Positions 5,199-10,149 of a stretch of DNA of 10,149 bases are shown here, piece after piece; the first letter of the stretch is position 1; every line of letters begins with the position of its first letter. The notes below the pieces were generated by a model. That model saw only the letters and a program-made list of their open reading frames with translations. It had not been told where the DNA came from and did no database searches. The DNA is from CAINVV01 sp964506325 (GTDB lineage Bacteria; Bacteroidota; Bacteroidia; Bacteroidales; Prolixibacteraceae). The translations under genes and the position numbers were made by a program. The stretch spans positions 1-10,149 of the forward strand of contig CAZDLO010000121.1 of assembly GCA_964506325.1 (NCBI GenBank), in the 5' to 3' direction.

Positions 5199-6377
5199 GT
5201 GGAATATTTTTTTGAAGCGCATAAACTTTTGGTCAATGCCGGTGATATAAGAATCGCCAGGGAGCTTTACCATGAGATAGACTGGAACTGCAGGATGATT
5301 GGGATCAAAGGTTTTCGCGGTGTTGGCAAGACCACATTTCTACTCAATTTCATCAGGGAGAAATACGGTGATACTCGTGACTGCCTTTATGTGAACCTCA
5401 ACGATTTTTATTTTTCCAGAAGACGCATATTCTCCTTTGCAGATGAATTTTACAAACGAGGGGGAAAAGTGCTGGTTCTTGACCAGATACATAAATACCC
5501 CGATTGGTCGAATGAGTTAAAGCAATGCTACGATGAACTGCCAGGGCTTCAGCTTATTTTCAGCAGTTCTCCTGTACTCCGTATTTTTGAAGGGAATGAT
5601 GCTCTTAGAGATATTGCCAAAATCTACCATCTTGAAGGTTTATCCTTCCGTGAATTCCTGAATTACCGCACTGGCAGTAATTTTCTGAAGCTTACTCTGG
5701 AGGATATCCTGGAAAGGCACAAAGAACTGGTTCCGGAGATCATTGATACTGTGAGGCCGCTGGCATATTTTCCGGAATATCTTAAAAGTGGATATTATCC
5801 TTATTTTATCAAGAATCCGGAATTTTACAGTGAGAGTCTTTTAAGGCATGTCAACCTTGCACTTGAGATAGATCTGACCTATCTCAACCAGATTGAAATT
5901 AAGTACCTGCCGAAACTTCGGAAGCTTTTGCAGATAATAGGGGCGCAGATGCCTTTCTCTCCCAATGTGAGTAAATTGAGTGCTGAAATTGAGACTTCCA
6001 GGGCCACCGTTCTTAATTACCTCCGTTACCTTAAGAATGCGAGGCTTATTGACCTGCTTTTCGAAAATGGCAACAATGGTCAATTGCAGAAACCTGAGCA
6101 GGTTTATCTGCACAACACCAATCTTTTGCACATCATTGCCCCGGATAATATCAACAACCGTAACCTGAGGACTACCTTTTTTTACAACCAGGTAGGTTAT
6201 CAGCACAGTGTGAAATCCGCAAAAGCGCTTGATTTCCGAGTGGATGACAGGTATGAATTCGTTGTGGGAGGAAAGTATACGCAAACGGAAGGGGAAAATA
6301 ATTTTGCAGTTGCGGATATGATAGAAACCGGAGAAGGGAATACGATACCTCTTTGGCTTTTTGGATTCCTATATTGA
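5199..6377 (+). CDS. AAA_14/DUF4143-type ATP-binding protein, probably catalytically degenerate
   Basis: This 392-aa protein belongs to the AAA ATPase plus DUF4143 family, which is abundant in Bacteroidota and of poorly known function. It keeps the family layout: conserved IDWNCRMIGIKG (27-38), Walker A GFRGVGKTT (38-46), LDQIHKYPDWS (94-104), GLSFREFLNY (147-156), SGYYPYF (197-203), a winged-helix-like part (about 255-288), and the family ending IPLWLFGFLY (383-392). Several key residues differ from typical members as I recall them. Walker B Glu is Gln96 (LDEVHK to LDQIHK), TGSS is SSSP (122-125), and the SRR motif is absent (ALRDIAK, 135-141). The C-terminal nuclease-like DF...E[VI]GGK has Val355 in place of Glu. 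I infer weak or absent catalysis, with nucleotide binding kept. The start is GTG at 5199; an in-frame stop lies at 5181. A T7 run at 5207-5213 separates this frame from an ATG at 5191. It is probably monocistronic. Confidence 0.85.
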   Translation: MEYFFEAHKLLVNAGDIRIARELYHEIDWNCRMIGIKGFRGVGKTTFLLNFIREKYGDTRDCLYVNLNDFYFSRRRIFSFADEFYKRGGKVLVLDQIHKYPDWSNELKQCYDELPGLQLIFSSSPVLRIFEGNDALRDIAKIYHLEGLSFREFLNYRTGSNFLKLTLEDILERHKELVPEIIDTVRPLAYFPEYLKSGYYPYFIKNPEFYSESLLRHVNLALEIDLTYLNQIEIKYLPKLRKLLQIIGAQMPFSPNVSKLSAEIETSRATVLNYLRYLKNARLIDLLFENGNNGQLQKPEQVYLHNTNLLHIIAPDNINNRNLRTTFFYNQVGYQHSVKSAKALDFRVDDRYEFVVGGKYTQTEGENNFAVADMIETGEGNTIPLWLFGFLY

Positions 6378-6381
6378 GAAA

Positions 6382-6402
6382 GACGTGAGACGTGAGACAT
6401 GA
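6382..6402 (+). repeat. Three tandem 7-bp repeats (GACGTGA, GACGTGA, GACATGA)
   Basis: Three adjacent heptamers, the last with one change, lie just after the ATPase stop codon. I recall similar GTGAGAC strings as recurrent intergenic sequence in Bacteroidota genomes, but cannot check that here. There is no terminator-like hairpin between the ATPase gene and the next gene, so some read-through is possible. Confidence 0.75.
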
Positions 6403-6413
6403 GATAATTCAGC

Positions 6414-6442
6414 TTTGAACGCAATTACTTTGTGTAATTTAG
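6414..6442 (+). promoter_or_regulatory. Possible promoter of the PFOR gene (TTTG-N17-TAATTTAG)
   Basis: TTTG at 6414-6417 and TAATTTAG at 6435-6442 fit the Bacteroidota pattern with one mismatch in the -7 box and a 17-base spacer, at the short end of the usual range. Transcription would start near 6449, leaving about 60 bases before the ATG. The start codon is preceded by ATCAAAAAA, with no Shine-Dalgarno. Confidence 0.35.
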
Positions 6443-6510
6443 TCAGGTTCTGATACATGAGAGATTTAAAGACAAATAACATACATACTTAATACATTAA
6501 CATCAAAAAA

Positions 6511-9500
6511 ATGACAAAAGAGAAAAAGTTTATCACCTGCGACGGTAACTATGCTGCCTCTTACATCAGCTACATGTTTAGTGAGGTAGCCTGCATTTAT
6601 CCAATTACACCCTCCTCAACCATGGCTGAGGTTGTGGATGAGTGGGCAGCCAACGGCCGTAAAAATATCTGGGGTTCGAAAATGCGCATTACTGAGATGC
6701 AGAGTGAAGGAGGTGCCGCCGGTGCTGTTCACGGTTCATTGCAGTCAGGCACGCTGACAACAACCTATACAGCGTCACAGGGTCTATTGCTGATGATCCC
6801 CAACATGTACAAGATAGCAGGAGAGCTTTTACCCACTGTTTTCCATGTTAGTGCACGTGCACTGGCAGGACATGCACTCTCCATTTTTGGCGACCATAGC
6901 GACGTTTATGCTTGCCGCCAGACCGGTTTTGCCATGCTGGCTTCCGGTTCTGTCCAGGAAACTATGGACCTCAGTGGTGTAGCACATCTTACAACCCTCA
7001 AAACCCGTGTTCCGTTCCTCAATTTCTTTGACGGATTCAGAACATCCCATGAGATTCAGAAGGTTGAGCCAATGAACCAGGAGAAAATTGCGGCCCTGAT
7101 TGACCAGGATGCCCTGCAGGCCTTCCGCGACAGGGCACTGAACCCTGAGCACCCTGTTACACGCGGTACGGCCCAGAATCCGGATATTTTCTTCCAGGCG
7201 AAAGAGGCATGTAATCCTTTTTATGATGCGGTCCCTGATGTAGTTGAGGCATACATGCAGGAGATTACCAAAATCACCGGGAGGGAATATCATCCATTTA
7301 CCTATTACGGAGCAAAAGATGCTGAGAACGTGATTGTTGCCATGGGATCTGTAACCGAGACCATTCGTGAAACGATTGATTACCTGAATGCCCAGGGTAA
7401 GAGTTATGGTTTGGTGAGCGTTCACCTGTACCGTCCGTTTGCGACCAAATATTTCTTCAATGTGATGCCTTCAACCGTTAAGAAAATCACTGTTCTTGAC
7501 CGTACCAAGGAACCGGGTGCAAATGGGGACCCTCTTTACCTGGATGTCCGGGATGCATTCTACGGCAAGGAAAATTGCCCGATCATTGTTGGCGGGCGTT
7601 ATGGACTTGGATCGAAGGATGTAACACCATCACAGATCATTGCAGTTTACAAGAATATGGAGATGAAAGAGCCAAAAGGCAAATTCACAATTGGTATTGT
7701 TGATGATGTCACTTTCACTTCCCTGCCACTTCTCCCCGAGATAAAGGTCTCACCTGATGATATCTACGAAGCCAAATTCTATGGATTGGGTTCTGATGGT
7801 ACTGTTGGTGCGAACAAAAACTCTATCAAGATTATTGGTTCTGCGACAGACAAATACTGCCAGGCCTATTTCGCTTACGACTCCAAAAAATCCGGGGGCT
7901 TTACAGCCTCTCACCTGCGTTTCGGCGACAGTCCGATCCGCTCTACCTATTTAATCACGACTCCTGACTTTGTAGCTTGTCACGTTCAGGCATACATCAA
8001 CCTTTATGATGTTTTGAAAGGCCTGAAAAAAGGAGGTTCCTTCCTGCTGAATACCATTTGGGAGGAGGAAGAAGTGCAGAAACGTCTCCCTGCCAATATG
8101 AAGAAGTTCCTGGCAGAAAATGAGATCAAGTTTTACATTATCAACGGTACCAAACTGGCTGTTGATCTGGGACTTGGCAACCGTACCAATACCATTATGC
8201 AGGCCGCCTTCTTCAAAATTACGAATGTTATCCCATATGAACTGGCGGTTGACCAGATGAAAAAGGCCATCGTGAAGTCGTACGGTATGAAAGGCGAGCA
8301 GATTGTAAATATGAATTTTGCCGCTGTCGATGCCGGAGGTGACAATGTTGTGAAGATAGAGGTCCCCAAAGAGTGGTCTAAGCTGGTTATTGAGGCTGAG
8401 AACGAAGACACTGATCGTCCGGAATTCATCCGCAGGGCGGTAGATGTAATCAATGCCCAAAAGGGCGATGATCTTCCGGTATCCATTTTCAGAGGTATCG
8501 AAGACGGTACATTGCCTTCCGGTACAACTGCCTTTGAAAAGAGGGGAATTGCCGTCGATGTTCCGGAATGGATAGAAAGCAATTGTATCCAGTGTAACCA
8601 GTGTTCTTATGTTTGTCCTCATGCCGCTATCCGTCCATTTCTTATCAGTGAGGAGGAGATGGCCAAGCTGCCAGAAGGAACCACCGGAGTAAAGGCCAAT
8701 GGCAAGCAGTTTGCCGGCCTGCAGTTCCGCATCCAGGTTTCTCCCTACGACTGTACCGGTTGCGGCAACTGTGCTGATGTTTGTCCTTCAAAGGAAAAGG
8801 CGCTCATCATGAAGCCACTTGAGTCTCAGTTAGCCCATGTACCACGCTGGGATGCCATCGCCAAACATGTCACTTACAAGGATAAATTGGTGGAAGTTGA
8901 CAAAACAGTTAAAAATTCACAATTTGCCCAACCGCTCTTCGAGTTTTCAGGCGCCTGTGCAGGTTGCGGGGAAACACCTTATATCAAGCTGATCACACAG
9001 CTATTCGGAGAACGGATGATGGTTGCCAATGCTACAGGCTGTTCCTCCATTTATGGCGGATCGGCTCCGGCAACTTCTTATACTTTCAACAAGGAAAGCG
9101 GCCGTGGTCCTGCATGGGCCAACAGTCTCTTTGAAGACAACGCCGAGTATGGATTCGGAATGAACGAAGGTGTTACCTTCAACCGCGACCGCATCTCAGA
9201 TATCATGAAAAATGCCCTTGAGGCAGGAGTATCGGCAGCTGAGGCTGAGGCATTCAATGAATGGATTGAGAGCAGGGAAGATGCTGCAGGTTCAGAAGCA
9301 GCTACTGCAAAAGTACTTACTGCCATCACCGGTAAGAATGAAAAATATGCAATGGAGCTTGTATCCCTGAAGCAATATATGATCAAGAAATCCATCTGGA
9401 TCTTTGGTGGTGACGGCTGGGCCTATGATATTGGTTACGGAGGCCTTGACCACGTTATGGCCTCAGGGCAGAATGTCAATATCCTTGTTATGGATACAGA

Positions 9501-10062
9501 AGTGTATTCCAATACCGGAGGGCAGTCGTCCAAGGCAACACCGATCGGAGCAGTTGCCAAATTTGCTGCAGCCGGCAAGCGTATAAGGAAAAAGGATCTT
9601 GGGGTTATTGCAATGAGTTACGGTTATGTATATGTAGCACAGGTTGCCATGGGAGCGAACCAGGCACAATACCTGAAAACCATACGCGAAGCGGAAGCTT
9701 ACCCGGGCCCTTCACTAATTATCGCTTATTCTCCTTGTATTGCGCATGGATTGCGTTCCATGGGCCGCACCCAGGAGGAAGAAAAGCTAGCTGTAGAATG
9801 TGGCTACTGGCACCTTTACAGGTACAACCCACAACTGGAAGATGAAGGGAAAAATCCTTTCCAACTTGATTCCAAAGACCCGGACTGGAGTAAGTTTCAG
9901 GATTTTCTCAACAGCGAAGTACGTTATACAGCGTTGAAAAAATCCTTCCCGAAAGAGGCAGACGAACTCTTCAAAGCGGCAGAGGATAACGCCAAATGGA
10001 GATACCGCTCTTATCAGAGAATGAATCATTCTGACTGGAATGTAATCCCGACTGCTGAATAA
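6511..10062 (+). CDS. nifJ: Pyruvate:ferredoxin (flavodoxin) oxidoreductase, single-chain
   Basis: This cytosolic enzyme converts pyruvate and CoA to acetyl-CoA and CO2 and passes electrons to ferredoxin, a key step in anaerobic energy metabolism. The 1183-aa product has the normal length and domain order of homodimeric PFOR. The N-terminal domain has YPITPSS (30-36), EMQSEGGAAG (62-71) and VSARALAGHALSIFGDHSD (113-131). A two-cluster ferredoxin domain follows, with Cys692, 695, 698, 702 and Cys748, 751, 754, 758. The C-terminal thiamine diphosphate domain has GDGWAYDIGYGG (967-978) and YSNTGGQSSKATP (999-1011). The cysteines for the proximal 4Fe-4S cluster are Cys816, 819, 844 and 1076. All expected cofactor residues are present, so it should be active. 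The start ATG follows an A-rich leader. It is the only gene in its probable transcript within the window. The 2-oxoacid preference (pyruvate) is inferred from length and overall match. Confidence 0.97.
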   Translation: MTKEKKFITCDGNYAASYISYMFSEVACIYPITPSSTMAEVVDEWAANGRKNIWGSKMRITEMQSEGGAAGAVHGSLQSGTLTTTYTASQGLLLMIPNMYKIAGELLPTVFHVSARALAGHALSIFGDHSDVYACRQTGFAMLASGSVQETMDLSGVAHLTTLKTRVPFLNFFDGFRTSHEIQKVEPMNQEKIAALIDQDALQAFRDRALNPEHPVTRGTAQNPDIFFQAKEACNPFYDAVPDVVEAYMQEITKITGREYHPFTYYGAKDAENVIVAMGSVTETIRETIDYLNAQGKSYGLVSVHLYRPFATKYFFNVMPSTVKKITVLDRTKEPGANGDPLYLDVRDAFYGKENCPIIVGGRYGLGSKDVTPSQIIAVYKNMEMKEPKGKFTIGIVDDVTFTSLPLLPEIKVSPDDIYEAKFYGLGSDGTVGANKNSIKIIGSATDKYCQAYFAYDSKKSGGFTASHLRFGDSPIRSTYLITTPDFVACHVQAYINLYDVLKGLKKGGSFLLNTIWEEEEVQKRLPANMKKFLAENEIKFYIINGTKLAVDLGLGNRTNTIMQAAFFKITNVIPYELAVDQMKKAIVKSYGMKGEQIVNMNFAAVDAGGDNVVKIEVPKEWSKLVIEAENEDTDRPEFIRRAVDVINAQKGDDLPVSIFRGIEDGTLPSGTTAFEKRGIAVDVPEWIESNCIQCNQCSYVCPHAAIRPFLISEEEMAKLPEGTTGVKANGKQFAGLQFRIQVSPYDCTGCGNCADVCPSKEKALIMKPLESQLAHVPRWDAIAKHVTYKDKLVEVDKTVKNSQFAQPLFEFSGACAGCGETPYIKLITQLFGERMMVANATGCSSIYGGSAPATSYTFNKESGRGPAWANSLFEDNAEYGFGMNEGVTFNRDRISDIMKNALEAGVSAAEAEAFNEWIESREDAAGSEAATAKVLTAITGKNEKYAMELVSLKQYMIKKSIWIFGGDGWAYDIGYGGLDHVMASGQNVNILVMDTEVYSNTGGQSSKATPIGAVAKFAAAGKRIRKKDLGVIAMSYGYVYVAQVAMGANQAQYLKTIREAEAYPGPSLIIAYSPCIAHGLRSMGRTQEEEKLAVECGYWHLYRYNPQLEDEGKNPFQLDSKDPDWSKFQDFLNSEVRYTALKKSFPKEADELFKAAEDNAKWRYRSYQRMNHSDWNVIPTAE

Positions 10063-10085
10063 TTTTCAAAAAATAGTAAAAAAGA

Positions 10086-10104
10086 GCCCCGATTTTTCGA
10101 GGGC
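10086..10104 (-). terminator. Intrinsic terminator with U-tract on the minus strand
   Basis: GCCCCGA (10086-10092) pairs with TCG-a-GGGC (10097-10104) around TTTT, a 7-bp stem with one bulged A. On the minus strand it is followed by TCTTTTTTAC; on the plus strand no U-tract follows. It therefore fits a minus-strand gene or element entering from the right, though the hairpin may also protect the 3' end of the PFOR message. Confidence 0.55.
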
Positions 10105-10149
10105 ACTGAAAAAGTATCCCTCCTTAAAGTAACCCATTGAAAAATTAGC

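Noticed and set aside
7951..8622. 223-codon minus-strand ORF opposite the PFOR gene
   Set aside because: It lies fully inside a well-supported coding gene, has no recognisable domain and no separate promoter or spacing that would suggest a real gene.
1..10149. CRISPR array, phage genes, toxin-antitoxin pair or defence island
   Set aside because: No regularly spaced repeats, no phage or toxin-like small gene pairs were seen. The only accessory-looking gene is the AAA_14/DUF4143-type ATPase, which stands alone.

Overview
The window looks like a chromosomal segment of an anaerobic Bacteroidota, probably Bacteroidales or a close relative. Four observations point there. The tmRNA encodes a tag of the GENNYALAA type (here GADNYALAA). 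Start codons are preceded by A-rich stretches without a clear Shine-Dalgarno sequence. Several upstream regions carry the phylum's TAnnTTTG promoter element. Rho has a long low-complexity insertion, and there is a single-chain pyruvate:ferredoxin oxidoreductase. The organism is inferred; no species can be named.

Left part, minus strand (1-2233): an RpoD/SigA-family sigma factor (1364-2233), then ribulose-phosphate 3-epimerase (665-1315, GTG start), then a GC-rich intergenic stretch with inverted repeats, then tmRNA (1-383), whose extreme 3' end lies outside the window. The sigma factor is divergent and is probably a paralogue of the main housekeeping sigma.

Middle (2234-3004): a 771-base AT-rich divergent intergenic region. 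It holds a good Bacteroidota-type promoter for rho and several dyad symmetries, one of them inside the promoter spacer. The 5' leader of rho is about 130 bases, with a small hairpin and a possible 15-codon leader ORF.

Right part, plus strand (3005-10062): rho (619 aa), ended by a strong intrinsic terminator; a 392-aa AAA_14/DUF4143-type ATPase with several active-site substitutions; then a 1183-aa pyruvate:ferredoxin oxidoreductase with all expected cofactor motifs. The last 87 bases hold a hairpin whose U-tract lies on the minus strand, which suggests a convergent gene or an insertion-sequence end just outside.

Most of the window is core housekeeping: transcription initiation (sigma), transcription termination (Rho), ribosome rescue (tmRNA), the pentose phosphate pathway and anaerobic pyruvate oxidation. 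I found no new multi-gene system. The most unusual items are the apparently catalytically degenerate ATPase, with a T7 tract at its start, and the dyad-rich rho control region.
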